In this document: piece by piece, positions 24,310-32,811 of the stretch | Numbering within the stretch: the first letter of the stretch is position 1 | Layout: each line of letters begins with the position of its first letter | Assembly (NCBI GenBank): GCA_022703505.1 | Contig: JAKLDN010000006.1 | Location: 124,001 to 188,000 of the forward strand | Length of the DNA stretch: 64,000 nt | Direction: 5' to 3' | Origin: Spirochaetota bacterium | GTDB lineage: Bacteria; Spirochaetota; Spirochaetia; Treponematales; UBA12059 | The notes under the pieces: model-generated | Told to the model about the DNA's origin: nothing | The model's input: the letters and a program-made list of their open reading frames with translations, nothing else | Database searches by the model: none | Made by a program: the position numbers and the translations under genes

Positions 24310-25554
24310 ATGTCCGGACTCAACATAACCAGTGAAATCGGGACGCTCAAGCGCGTGATCCTGCACACCCCCGGCCCGGAGATCGAGGCCATGACCCCCA
24401 AGGAGGCGGAGCAGGACCTCTACAACGACATCATCCCCCTGGAGGCGGTGCGTCGGGAGTACGACAGCCTCAAGGCGTTCCTGTCCACCGTAGCCTCGGT
24501 GTACGAGGTCACGGATCTCCTGGCCCAGGCCATCGCCCCGAACGGCAATAAGTTCGAGTTCCTGAAGGACCTTGCCGCCCTCTGCCCCATCCGCAACCGG
24601 ATGGACGAACTCGTGGCCCTGTCCCCCCCGGACCTGGCCCGCCTGACCATCGAAGGACTGCCCGCCCTGGAGAAAAGCCTTTCCGCGGTCCTGGATCCCC
24701 ACGCCTTCGCGGTCCGGCCCCTGCCGAACACCTACTTCATGCGGGACTCCGCGGCGGTGTTCGGGAAATACGTCGTGTCCTGCGCCACGGCCTTCGACGT
24801 CCGCCTGATCGAGAGCGTGGTCACCCGCTTCATCTTCCAGCACCACCCGGATTTCATGGCCAAGGGCTTCCTTCTGAACGGACCGGAGGAGCGCAGCCGG
24901 TACATCACCATCGAGGGCGGGGATTTCCTGGTCCTTGGGCCGACGACCCTCGCCGTCGGGGTTTCCGAGCGCAGCACCCCGGACGCCGTGGAGAGGGTGG
25001 CGGTCAACGCGGCCCGCAAGCTGGGGGAACCCGTCACGGTGGTGGCGGTCCAGATCCCCCGGGAGCGGGCGACCATCCACCTGGACATGGTCTTCACCAT
25101 GATCGACCGGGAAGCCTGCCTGGTCTACGCCCCCGTCGTGATGGACGAGGGCCGCTGCAGGGCCGTCCGGATCCAGGCCCAGCTCAACGGCAAGGCCTCC
25201 TTCTCGGAAGTGCAGGGACTCCTGCCGGCCTTGAAGTCCGCGGGCTTCGACCTGGAGCCCGTGCTCTGCGGGGACGGCCACCGACTCTTCCAGGACCGGG
25301 AGCAGTGGCTCTCCGGGGCCAACTCCTTCGCCTTCGGTCCCGGGAAGATCGTCGTGTACAACTGCAACGCCTATACCCTGGACGCCCTGACCAAGGCCGG
25401 CTTCGAGTACCGGAAGGCCGAGGACTTCATCCAAGGTTCCGTGAAGGCCGAGGATTTCGGCCGCCTGGTGGTGGGCTTCGACGGCATCGAACTGGCCCGG
25501 GGCGGGGGCGGCGCCCGCTGCATGACCTGCCCGGTGGAGCGGGAGGAGCCGTAG
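24310..25554 (+). CDS. arcA: Arginine deiminase
   Basis: 414 residues. Converts arginine to citrulline and ammonia in the cytoplasm. Active-site features are present: MRDSAA (145-149 region), EGGD (202-205), HLD with H257, and the catalytic cysteine C404 in ARCMTCP. The usual FTRDPFA motif reads FMRDSAAVF, so it is a divergent subtype. The ATG at 24310 follows GGCGGAG. No ornithine carbamoyltransferase, carbamate kinase or arginine antiporter lies in the window. Arginine might come from the cyanophycin/isoaspartyl locus at 34-45 kb. Confidence 0.85.
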   Translation: MSGLNITSEIGTLKRVILHTPGPEIEAMTPKEAEQDLYNDIIPLEAVRREYDSLKAFLSTVASVYEVTDLLAQAIAPNGNKFEFLKDLAALCPIRNRMDELVALSPPDLARLTIEGLPALEKSLSAVLDPHAFAVRPLPNTYFMRDSAAVFGKYVVSCATAFDVRLIESVVTRFIFQHHPDFMAKGFLLNGPEERSRYITIEGGDFLVLGPTTLAVGVSERSTPDAVERVAVNAARKLGEPVTVVAVQIPRERATIHLDMVFTMIDREACLVYAPVVMDEGRCRAVRIQAQLNGKASFSEVQGLLPALKSAGFDLEPVLCGDGHRLFQDREQWLSGANSFAFGPGKIVVYNCNAYTLDALTKAGFEYRKAEDFIQGSVKAEDFGRLVVGFDGIELARGGGGARCMTCPVEREEP

Positions 25555-25785
25555 GAACGGGAATCCGTCGGAATACTCCGATTCCGGGTCGAGCTTCGTC
25601 TTTCCTTTTTCCTTCAGAATTGTTATGGTAACGATGTCGAGTTTGTCGGTTCGCGGCCCGTCCGCACCGTACAGCGAATTCATCCAAGTTAGGTAGATTT
25701 TCTCCCGGGAACTATCGTCGGGAGAAGTATTCGACGTCCGTGCCCTGCACGGACGAATCCGACCTGGAAGGATTTGAGGGAACAC

Positions 25786-27462
25786 ATGAACCGGGAACTC
25801 TGGCGGTCTTCTTCCCTGGATCGCGCGCCCATTGGATACTCCTGCCACCGCTTGATGGTCGACGGCGGCGGCAAACCCGCGGATTTTATCTTCCTGGACG
25901 TCAACCCCGTCTTCGAACGCATCAGCGGCCTGAAGAAGGCCGAGATCGTGGGCCGCAGAGCCGGCGAAGTCCTGCCCGACCTGCTGCGAGACGAGTTCGA
26001 CTGGATCCGGTTCTTCGGGAACGTCGCCCTGGACGGGGTCGAGGCCGAGCTCGAGCGAACCTTCCCTCCCGGCAAGACCCTAGCACGGATCCGGGCCTTC
26101 CCCCTGGGCGACCCGCTAACCTTCGCGGTCTTCCTGGACGACCCGTCCTCCCGGACCGGCACCGCGGGCAGGGACCCGAATGCAGAATCCCGGAACGCCG
26201 GAGAGGACACCGGACCGGCCTATTACTTCCGGGAAGCTCCGGACGGGATCTTCCTGGTGGACGAGCAGGCCCGGTACAGGGACGCGAACCCCGCGGCCCT
26301 GGCCATGCTCGGCTACGAGCGGCGGGAACTCCTCGGCCGCTCGATCCGGGAGATCCTACCCCCGGACCAGCTCGAGGCGGGGCTTCGGGCCCTCGAGACC
26401 TTGAAAGCCCAGGGCCGGAGCTCCTGCGAACTGAAGCTCCTCCGCAAGGACGGGGGCCGTATCTGGGTGGCCGTGGACGCGGTACGGAATCCGGAGGGTG
26501 GATTCCTGGGATACTGCAAGAACATCACCGTCCGGAAGTACGCGGAGGAACGGAACGACCTGTCCTCCCGGGCCATGGAAGCCATCGACCAGCCCGTCAT
26601 CATCACGGATTCGGACGGGAAAATCCTGGAAGCCAACCGGGCCTTCCTGGATCTGTACGGATTTCGCCGGGAAGAGGTCCTGGGCCAGAACCCCCGGATC
26701 CTGAATCCCGGGTGGGAGACCTACGTCAACCTCGGGTATTCCTACGAGGATTACGTGACCCTGTTCGACGGGATGTGGCGGGCCATGAAGGACCCCTCCG
26801 TCGGGACCTGGGAGGGCACCGTCATCAACCGGCGCAACGACGGGAGCCTGGTCTGGGTCCGCCTCATCCTCAACGCGGTCTACGACGATCGGGGCGGACT
26901 GAAGAACCTGATCGGCCTTCCCATCGACATCTCCGAGAGCCGGTCCCGGGAAACGATGTCCAAGGTGGAGCTCTACGCCACCATCGCGGCCATGGCTGAG
27001 CTCCGGGACGAGGAGACCGCGAACCACATGCGCCGGGTCGGGATCTTCTCCAAGATCATCGCGAAATCCCTGGGCATGCCGGACAAGTACTGCGAGGACC
27101 TGGAGCTCTTCGCCCCGATGCACGACATCGGCAAGGTGGGAGTCCCGGATTCCCTGCTCCTGGCGCGTCGGAAGCTCACCCACGAGGAGTGGACGGAGAT
27201 GAAGCGCCACACCGTCCTGGGCCACAATATCGTGAAGGACAAGCAGGAACTCGCCCTGGTGGCGGCCATCACCCTGCGGCACCACGAGAAGTGGGACGGC
27301 ACCGGATATCCCGACGGCGTGTCCGGGGAGGAGATCCCCCTGTCCGCCCGAATCACCGCCGTCGCGGACGTCTACGACGCCCTGCGGAGCGAACGCCCCT
27401 ACAAGACCGCCTGGCCCCACGACAGGGCGGCCGTGGAGATCGTCTCCCAGGCCGGCGCGTAG
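25786..27462 (+). CDS. PAS-PAS-HD-GYP c-di-GMP phosphodiesterase, ended early by an in-frame amber codon
   Basis: 558 residues: three PAS-like domains (about 10-110, 150-255, 265-385) and a C-terminal HD-GYP domain with H446-D447 (MHDIGKVGVP) and the GYP motif at 507-509 (DGTGYP). Expected to hydrolyse cyclic di-GMP in response to a cytoplasmic signal. The HD-GYP domain stops at TAG (27460-27462), exactly where the family continues G-x-x-FDP-hV--F. The frame runs on to TAA at 27535. ATG 25786 is used, with GAGGGA upstream; a TTG at 25774 is too close to its own site. Confidence 0.85.
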   Translation: MNRELWRSSSLDRAPIGYSCHRLMVDGGGKPADFIFLDVNPVFERISGLKKAEIVGRRAGEVLPDLLRDEFDWIRFFGNVALDGVEAELERTFPPGKTLARIRAFPLGDPLTFAVFLDDPSSRTGTAGRDPNAESRNAGEDTGPAYYFREAPDGIFLVDEQARYRDANPAALAMLGYERRELLGRSIREILPPDQLEAGLRALETLKAQGRSSCELKLLRKDGGRIWVAVDAVRNPEGGFLGYCKNITVRKYAEERNDLSSRAMEAIDQPVIITDSDGKILEANRAFLDLYGFRREEVLGQNPRILNPGWETYVNLGYSYEDYVTLFDGMWRAMKDPSVGTWEGTVINRRNDGSLVWVRLILNAVYDDRGGLKNLIGLPIDISESRSRETMSKVELYATIAAMAELRDEETANHMRRVGIFSKIIAKSLGMPDKYCEDLELFAPMHDIGKVGVPDSLLLARRKLTHEEWTEMKRHTVLGHNIVKDKQELALVAAITLRHHEKWDGTGYPDGVSGEEIPLSARITAVADVYDALRSERPYKTAWPHDRAAVEIVSQAGA

Positions 27463-27537
27463 TTCGATCCCCGGATCGTGCGGGTTTTTGAGGACAACCA
27501 GGATCTCTTCGCCCGGATCTTCGAGGAACTGGAATAA
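27460..27537 (+). other. In-frame continuation of HD-GYP domain after TAG
   Basis: Codons after the TAG read FDPRIVRVFEDNQDLFARIF and then a short acidic end before TAA at 27535-27537. This is the normal last helix of an HD-GYP domain: the intact paralogue at 52740-53786 has KRFDPAVVEAF at the same point. A single C-to-T change in CAG would create this TAG. So either a nonsense allele, readthrough or a sequencing error. Confidence 0.8.
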
Positions 27538-27576
27538 CACCGGTTCCCGCCAAGACGGCTCGATCCGCGCTTCCTG

Positions 27577-27954
27577 CTAGTCCGCCGCCGCGATCGCGTC
27601 CAGCTCCACCTTGAACCCGTAGTGGAGGCCCGGCACGGGCACCACCGTGCGAGCGGGCCGGTGCTCCCCGAAGTAGGCGGCGTAGGCCGCGTTGAACCGG
27701 CCCCAGAGTTCCAGGTCGGCGATGTACACGGTGCAGCGCAGGACCCGGTCCCGGGAACTCCCCGAGGCGGCCAGGATCGCATTCAGGTTGCGGAAGACCT
27801 GGGCGGACTCCTCCTCGATCTCTCCGAAGACCTTTCGGTTCGTGCCGGCCTCGACGGGCAGGAGCCCCGCCACGTAGGCGACTCCGCCGTGCACCACGGC
27901 CTGGGAATAATGCCCCGCGGGGATGGGCGCGGCTTCCGTCCGGATCGTGCGCAT
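27577..27954 (-). CDS. ridA: RidA family enamine/imine deaminase
   Basis: 125 residues, typical length. The key substrate-binding arginine (R102 in ARTVV) and the conserved G-hhhhSG-like core (VAYVAGLLPVE) and E-D terminal strand are present. RidA destroys reactive 2-aminoacrylate and related imines made by PLP dehydratases. It is transcribed divergently from a threonine/serine dehydratase, its classic substrate supplier. GGAGG precedes the ATG. Confidence 0.85.
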   Translation of the reverse strand: MRTIRTEAAPIPAGHYSQAVVHGGVAYVAGLLPVEAGTNRKVFGEIEEESAQVFRNLNAILAASGSSRDRVLRCTVYIADLELWGRFNAAYAAYFGEHRPARTVVPVPGLHYGFKVELDAIAAAD

Positions 27955-28040
27955 GGGACCTCCCGTCCTTCAATTCTTCGAGGATGATTCCGCACTTTAC
28001 CCGATTCCGCGGTCCGCGTATACTCGGTTTGGAGGAACCC

Positions 28041-29009
28041 ATGCTGCCCCCACTCGCACCGACCGCAGACGACATCCGCGCCGCCCGGGCCCGGATCGCC
28101 CCCTACGCCCACGTAACCCCCCTCATAACCAGCCGGACCTTGGACGAACGGACAGGCCGCCGGGTCCTGCTGAAATGCGAGAACCTCCAGCGGGTGGGGG
28201 CGTTCAAGTTCCGGGGCGCCTGCAACGCGGTGCTGTCCCTGTCCGACGAGGAAGCACGCCGGGGGGTCGTGACCCATTCCTCGGGAAACCACGCCCAGGC
28301 CCTGGCCCTGGCGGCCCGCATGCGGGGCATCCCGGCCCGGATCGTCATGCCCCGCACGGCTCCGGCGGTCAAGGTGGCCGCGGTCAAGGGCTACGGGGCC
28401 GAGATCACCTTCTGCGAGCCCACCCTGGAAGCCCGGACCGCCGCGGCGGAGGCGATCATCGCGGCCACCGGGGCGACCCTGGTCCACCCCTACGACGATC
28501 CCCGGGTGATCGCGGGCCAGGCGACCTGCGCCCTGGAGATCCTGGAATTCGGGGAGAGGCCCGACGTCCTTTTGTGTCCCGTCGGCGGGGGCGGGCTCAC
28601 CAGCGGTACGGCCCTCTCGGCCCGGTACTTCGGAGGCGGGGTCCGGGTGGTCGCCGCGGAGCCCGCGGGGGCGGACGACGCGTTCCGGTCCTTCACCACG
28701 AGGACCTTCGTCCCCCAGACGGGCCCGAAGACCATCGCCGACGGCCTGCTCACGAGCCTCGGTAAGCTCACCTTCCCCATCATCCTGGATGCGGTTTCCG
28801 AGATCGTCACGGTGTCCGAGGAATCCATCGTGGAGGCGATGCGCCTGCTGTGGGAGCGGTGCAAGCTGGTGGTGGAGCCTTCCGGGGCCGTGCCCCTGGC
28901 CGCCCTCCTGGAGGGCAAGGGCGCACCGGAAGGTTCAACGGTGGCCCTGATCCTCTCGGGCGGGAACGTGGACCTGGACCGCCTGCCCTGGACCGCCGCC
29001 CGGACCTAG
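28041..29009 (+). CDS. Threonine/serine dehydratase (PLP fold type II)
   Basis: 322 residues. PLP lysine K56 in FKFRGA, phosphate-binding GGGGLTSG, and SSGNHAQALA match catabolic threonine/serine dehydratase and serine racemase. There is no C-terminal ACT regulatory domain, so it is of the short catabolic type. It converts threonine or serine to a 2-oxoacid and ammonia. ATG 28041 has GGAGG 5 nt upstream; earlier frames lack one. The adjacent ridA supports dehydratase over racemase activity. Confidence 0.83.
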   Translation: MLPPLAPTADDIRAARARIAPYAHVTPLITSRTLDERTGRRVLLKCENLQRVGAFKFRGACNAVLSLSDEEARRGVVTHSSGNHAQALALAARMRGIPARIVMPRTAPAVKVAAVKGYGAEITFCEPTLEARTAAAEAIIAATGATLVHPYDDPRVIAGQATCALEILEFGERPDVLLCPVGGGGLTSGTALSARYFGGGVRVVAAEPAGADDAFRSFTTRTFVPQTGPKTIADGLLTSLGKLTFPIILDAVSEIVTVSEESIVEAMRLLWERCKLVVEPSGAVPLAALLEGKGAPEGSTVALILSGGNVDLDRLPWTAART

Positions 29010-29024
29010 GAGTTTGTCGGGCTC

Positions 29025-30269
29025 CTAGGCGGGAATCCGGACCGAGAACTCCACCCGGCCGTTCGAGGACCGGACGTCCAGGGAACCCTGGAACTGTCGC
29101 ACCAGCTCCGTGATCATAAGAAGGCCGAATCCGCTTCCCCGCCCCGGGGTGAAGCCCTCGGGCAGGGGGCCTCCGGGGTTCGATACCAGGAGAAGGAGGT
29201 CCTCGTCGATCCTCTCCAGCCGGATCCGGACGGCGCCGGGATTCCCCTCCGGGGCGTACTTGTAGGCGTTGGTCACGAGTTCGTTGAGGATGAGGCCCAG
29301 GCTGGAGGCTCCCTTTGCGCCCCAGACCAGGTGCTCGATGCGGTTATCGAACTCCAGACGGGGGCCGCCGGCTCCCATCGCGGAGGAGATGGACCGGGCG
29401 ATTTCCATGAGGTACTCCGGCAGGTCGATCTCCTCGTCCCTCCGCCCCTCGTGCATCAGGCGGTACAAGGCCGACAGAGTCTCCACCCGCCCTCCCAGCG
29501 TTTCCAGGGCGGACCGTACCGCGGGATCCTCGGCCCGGGACTGGTCGATGTGGATGAGGGAGACGATGGTCGCGAAGGAGTTCTTGACCCGGTGCTGGAG
29601 TTCCGCGAAGAGCTTGTTTCGATCCTCCAGGGCGGCCTGGACCGTCTCCGCGGCCCGGCGCTGGCTTCGCACGCCCAGATAGAGCGCGAGGCCGGTCAGG
29701 CTCGCGACGATCGCGGCCGCGGCCAGGACGATGTTCATGGACCGGGCTTCCACCACCTCCCGGGCCCGGGTCTCCACCAGGGAATTGAGCCGGATCCGGT
29801 AGGCGTCCATCTCCGCCTCGGGCACGCTCTTTCCGGTTATGTCGTGGATGATGGACAGAAGGAGCGGTCGCCCGTAGGCCGGGGCGGTCACCGGCGAGGA
29901 ATACACCTCCACGGTCCGGATCGTGCCGTCCGCCCGGCGATGGGGGAACACGAAATAGTTCCGTCGCTGGCTCGCCGCGGCCCTCATCTCCGCCTGGATC
30001 TCCGGGGACGACAACACGTTGATCCGGGTGATGGGCATGCCCCTTAGGGTATCGGCGGGATATCCGTAGAACTCCGCGGCGGCCTTGTTCGCGTCCTCGA
30101 TGATCCCCGTATCCGGATCCACCAGGAGCATGACGGAGGTGTGGTTGTCCAGATAGTCGAAGAGCCGGGTCTGGGAAAACGCCCCTGGAGCGAGCGCGGC
30201 CAGGATGATCCAGAACAGGATCCCGCGCGCCCCTGGGCGACTCATCTTCGGCGACTCATCTCTTTTCAT
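29025..30269 (-). CDS. PAS sensor histidine kinase, HisKA_2 type
   Basis: 414 residues from ATG 30269 (GGGAG 7 nt upstream; overlaps the receiver gene by 14 nt). An N-terminal hydrophobic segment or signal, a PAS domain (about 35-150), a transmembrane helix near 195-215, then the HisKA_2 H-box LQHRVKNSFATIVSLI and an HATPase domain with NELVTNAYKYA. HisKA_2 kinases usually lack tight pairing with classical regulators. The stand-alone receiver encoded just upstream is the likely partner. Confidence 0.82.
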   Translation of the reverse strand: MKRDESPKMSRPGARGILFWIILAALAPGAFSQTRLFDYLDNHTSVMLLVDPDTGIIEDANKAAAEFYGYPADTLRGMPITRINVLSSPEIQAEMRAAASQRRNYFVFPHRRADGTIRTVEVYSSPVTAPAYGRPLLLSIIHDITGKSVPEAEMDAYRIRLNSLVETRAREVVEARSMNIVLAAAAIVASLTGLALYLGVRSQRRAAETVQAALEDRNKLFAELQHRVKNSFATIVSLIHIDQSRAEDPAVRSALETLGGRVETLSALYRLMHEGRRDEEIDLPEYLMEIARSISSAMGAGGPRLEFDNRIEHLVWGAKGASSLGLILNELVTNAYKYAPEGNPGAVRIRLERIDEDLLLLVSNPGGPLPEGFTPGRGSGFGLLMITELVRQFQGSLDVRSSNGRVEFSVRIPA

Positions 30270-30651
30270 CCAGGCACTCCCGAACGGCGTCCAAAAGCTG
30301 ATTTTCATGCCAGGGCTTGCGGAAGATGGCGTGAACCAGGTCTTCCCTCACCAGGGCGGCCAGGACATCCTCCTCAGCCTGTCCCGTGATCAGTATGCAG
30401 GGCAGGCCCGGCTTCATCGCCCGGGCGGACCGGATGAGGTCGTCCCCCTTGCGCCCCGGCATGAGCCAATCGGTGATGAGCAGGCGCACGTCGATCTCTT
30501 CCCGGTCCTCCTCCTCCAGGATCCGCAGCGCCTCCTCCGCTCCGTAGGCGGACTCGATCCGGTACTCGTTGCCGAATGCGCCCTTGAAGAGGAACTTTAG
30601 GGTCAGGAGGATGACCGCCTCGTCGTCTACGCAGAGAATGACCTTGCGCAT
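30256..30651 (-). CDS. Stand-alone response regulator receiver
   Basis: 131 residues with no output domain: acidic pocket D9-D10, phosphoacceptor D61 (LLITDWLMPG), T-like ITGQ and the lysine in FRKPW. Single receivers act in phosphorelays or by protein contact. It lies between two kinase genes, overlapping the upstream one by one base (TGATG) and the downstream one by 14 nt, which suggests a three-protein relay. Confidence 0.85.
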   Translation of the reverse strand: MRKVILCVDDEAVILLTLKFLFKGAFGNEYRIESAYGAEEALRILEEEDREEIDVRLLITDWLMPGRKGDDLIRSARAMKPGLPCILITGQAEEDVLAALVREDLVHAIFRKPWHENQLLDAVRECLDEKR

Positions 30652-32744
30652 CAGGGGGCTCCCGGCTTCGGGAAGGTGACCCGGAAAGTCGTGCGTCCCG
30701 GAACGCTCTCGAACTCGATGGTTCCGCCGTATTCCTGGACGATCTTCCGGGCGATGTCGAGCCCCAGGCCCATGCCCGCCCCGCCGGTCTTGGTGGTGAC
30801 GAAGGGCTCGAAAATCCGGTCCCGGATCGCCGGATCTACCCCGGGACCGGTGTCCGAGATCTCCACCCGGGCCCGGCCTCCGTCCGCCGAGGTCCGGACG
30901 CCCAGGACGCCCGAGTTCCCCATCGAATCCAGGGCGTTCTTGATCAGGGCGTTCCAGACCACGCTCAAGCGTTTGCGATCCCCTTCCAGGACGGCTTGGG
31001 GATCGTAGTCCCGCCGGACCTCCAACCCCTCCCGGATCCTGCCCTGGAACTGGGTCAGGACCAGTTCCACCTCCTGGGAGGCGGATAGCCGTTCCACGGC
31101 CCCCTCTTCCCCCGTATAGATGTAATTCCTAAGAGTATCCACGACCTTGGCCGCCGTCCTGCTGGCCTGATCGATCAGGCGAACCGAGTAGAAGTTCTCC
31201 ATGACCCGGGAGGCCGCCGCCAGCCGCTCGATCCCCCTATCCGAAGAAAGCCAGGTACCCAGGGCTTCGGGATCGTCCCCGGCTCCCAGGCTGATCAACG
31301 CGTCCACGAGATCCTCCCGACCCGGGAGTCCCCGGTTCGACAGGTAGGTTTCCAGGCGCCTCCTGAGCTCCCGGTCGAGCAGGCGATCCGGCTTCGCGGG
31401 ATCGAGCCGGGCGCGGTCCAGGAGCGCGTAGTATTCCACCCGCTCTCCCGGGGACAGGCCCGCCAGGATGACCTGCTGATCCTCCAGGCACCGCCTCATG
31501 TTCGCCTCCATGGACCGGGCCGTCGAACGGATGGCCCCCAGGGGGGAATTGAGCTCGTGGGCGATCCCCGCGGTCAGGTTGCCCAGTGCGGCTATCTTAT
31601 CGTGGAGAGCCTGGATGAAATAGTTGAGGTGATCCGCCACCTCGTCCAGTTCCCGCAGACCCGCGGGTTCCGCGCGCACCGAAAGGTCCCCGGCGGAGGA
31701 CCTGCGCAGAACCTCGATCAACTGGAGCATGGGGCGGTCGATGGACCGGGTGATGAAATAGACCGCCGCTGCCAGGGCCAGGGCCGCGGCAAGGGCGATC
31801 GCCGCGTTCGTACCGGCCAGGACAAGGAGGGGTCGGTTCATCTCGTCCACGTACATGGAGGTGGCGACCACCCAGCCGAAGTCCTCCAGTTGCTTGTGGT
31901 TGACCATCTTCACCCGGGTCCTGCGGCTTCCCGGATCTTTCCAGGGATAGGTGGTGTAGCCGGACCCCGCGGAGAAGAAGCGGGACATGAGCAGCTCGCC
32001 CTCCTCGGGGGAGAAATGATCCCTCACGTACTCTCCCTGCAGATAGGGATGGGAGATCACCAATCCTTCCCGATCGACGATGTAGGAGTATCCGCTCTGC
32101 CCGAAGACGACGGAATTGACCGCGGATCGCAAACCCTCCAGGTCGATCATCCTCGTGAACTCATCCCGATAGGACGTGGCGGTCAGGATCCACCCGAGTT
32201 CCGGAATGAACTCCATGTACAGGGCCTTTCGGCGAGGCGCTTCCTCGTAGGTGTTCTGCCACATGTACTCGAAGTACCCGGTCCTCCGGACCACCTGGGT
32301 GTCGATCGGTTCCTTTCCGGCCTGGCTGGTCCCCACGATCGCGGCATCCGGGTGAAAGACCACGTTCCCTTCAAGGTCGAGAGCGTAGTAATAGCCGGAA
32401 ACTCCGACCTTGTAGTTCAGGAGCTCCCCCACCGCTTGCTCGAGCCCGGTCTTCCGGGCCGCGCCGTCCCCGGGATGTTCCCGCAAGACCGCCCGGAGCG
32501 CGTCCACCCCGACCTCCACCTTGCTCCGCAGGTAGGTCTGGACGTTGGCCTTGAGCAGGGTGTCGATGACCGCGTGCAGGGTAGAGGTGTAATTCTGGAG
32601 CTGGTTCCGGATCAGCTCTCCCGAGGCCCGGGCGGTCCAGAGGGTGGAGAACACCGCCGCCCCGATGAAGGGCACGGAAGCCAGGAGCAGGAGGAGGATG
32701 AACCTGCCCGGTATTGTCGCCGTGCGCCGCCCTGTGTCCGCCAC
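30651..32744 (-). CDS. Membrane sensor kinase with Cache-type extracellular sensor
   Basis: 697 residues from a GTG at 32744. TM1 about 13-35, a tandem Cache-like extracellular region about 40-300 (GVSGYYYALDLEGNVVFHP; GQSGYSYIVDREGLVISHP), TM2 about 308-332, HAMP, H-box AGIAHELNSPLGAI with H396, N603 and GLGLDIARKI. Between the first and second DHp helices lies an unusual insertion of about 100 residues (420-520), also seen in the kinase at 49864. No ribosome site precedes the GTG, and a promoter ends 6 nt before it, so a leaderless message is likely. Confidence 0.82.
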   Translation of the reverse strand: MADTGRRTATIPGRFILLLLLASVPFIGAAVFSTLWTARASGELIRNQLQNYTSTLHAVIDTLLKANVQTYLRSKVEVGVDALRAVLREHPGDGAARKTGLEQAVGELLNYKVGVSGYYYALDLEGNVVFHPDAAIVGTSQAGKEPIDTQVVRRTGYFEYMWQNTYEEAPRRKALYMEFIPELGWILTATSYRDEFTRMIDLEGLRSAVNSVVFGQSGYSYIVDREGLVISHPYLQGEYVRDHFSPEEGELLMSRFFSAGSGYTTYPWKDPGSRRTRVKMVNHKQLEDFGWVVATSMYVDEMNRPLLVLAGTNAAIALAAALALAAAVYFITRSIDRPMLQLIEVLRRSSAGDLSVRAEPAGLRELDEVADHLNYFIQALHDKIAALGNLTAGIAHELNSPLGAIRSTARSMEANMRRCLEDQQVILAGLSPGERVEYYALLDRARLDPAKPDRLLDRELRRRLETYLSNRGLPGREDLVDALISLGAGDDPEALGTWLSSDRGIERLAAASRVMENFYSVRLIDQASRTAAKVVDTLRNYIYTGEEGAVERLSASQEVELVLTQFQGRIREGLEVRRDYDPQAVLEGDRKRLSVVWNALIKNALDSMGNSGVLGVRTSADGGRARVEISDTGPGVDPAIRDRIFEPFVTTKTGGAGMGLGLDIARKIVQEYGGTIEFESVPGRTTFRVTFPKPGAP

Positions 32745-32750
32745 GGGAAA

Positions 32751-32779
32751 AGTATAGACAATCGGGTACTCCCGCACAA
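32751..32779 (-). promoter_or_regulatory. Promoter of the Cache kinase operon (leaderless type)
   Basis: Minus strand: TTGTGC (32779-32774), 17-bp spacer, TATACT (32756-32751), then 6 nt to the GTG at 32744. It lies directly after the ackA terminator. Confidence 0.6.
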
Positions 32780-32806
32780 GAAAAACGGGACTTCGGCGCC
32801 GTCCCG
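32779..32806 (-). terminator. Rho-independent terminator of ackA
   Basis: Minus strand: CGGGAC (32806-32801), 9-nt loop, GTCCCG (32791-32786), followed at once by TTTTTCTT. It lies just after the ackA stop and separates it from the sensor-kinase operon. Confidence 0.8.
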
Positions 32807-32811
32807 GCCGG

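Noticed and set aside
27460-27462. TAG read as pyrrolysine or other recoded codon
   Set aside because: No recoding signal is visible, other genes in the window end with TAG (for example 7474, 30651-side genes use TGA and 32812 uses TAG), and no pyrrolysine genes are present.
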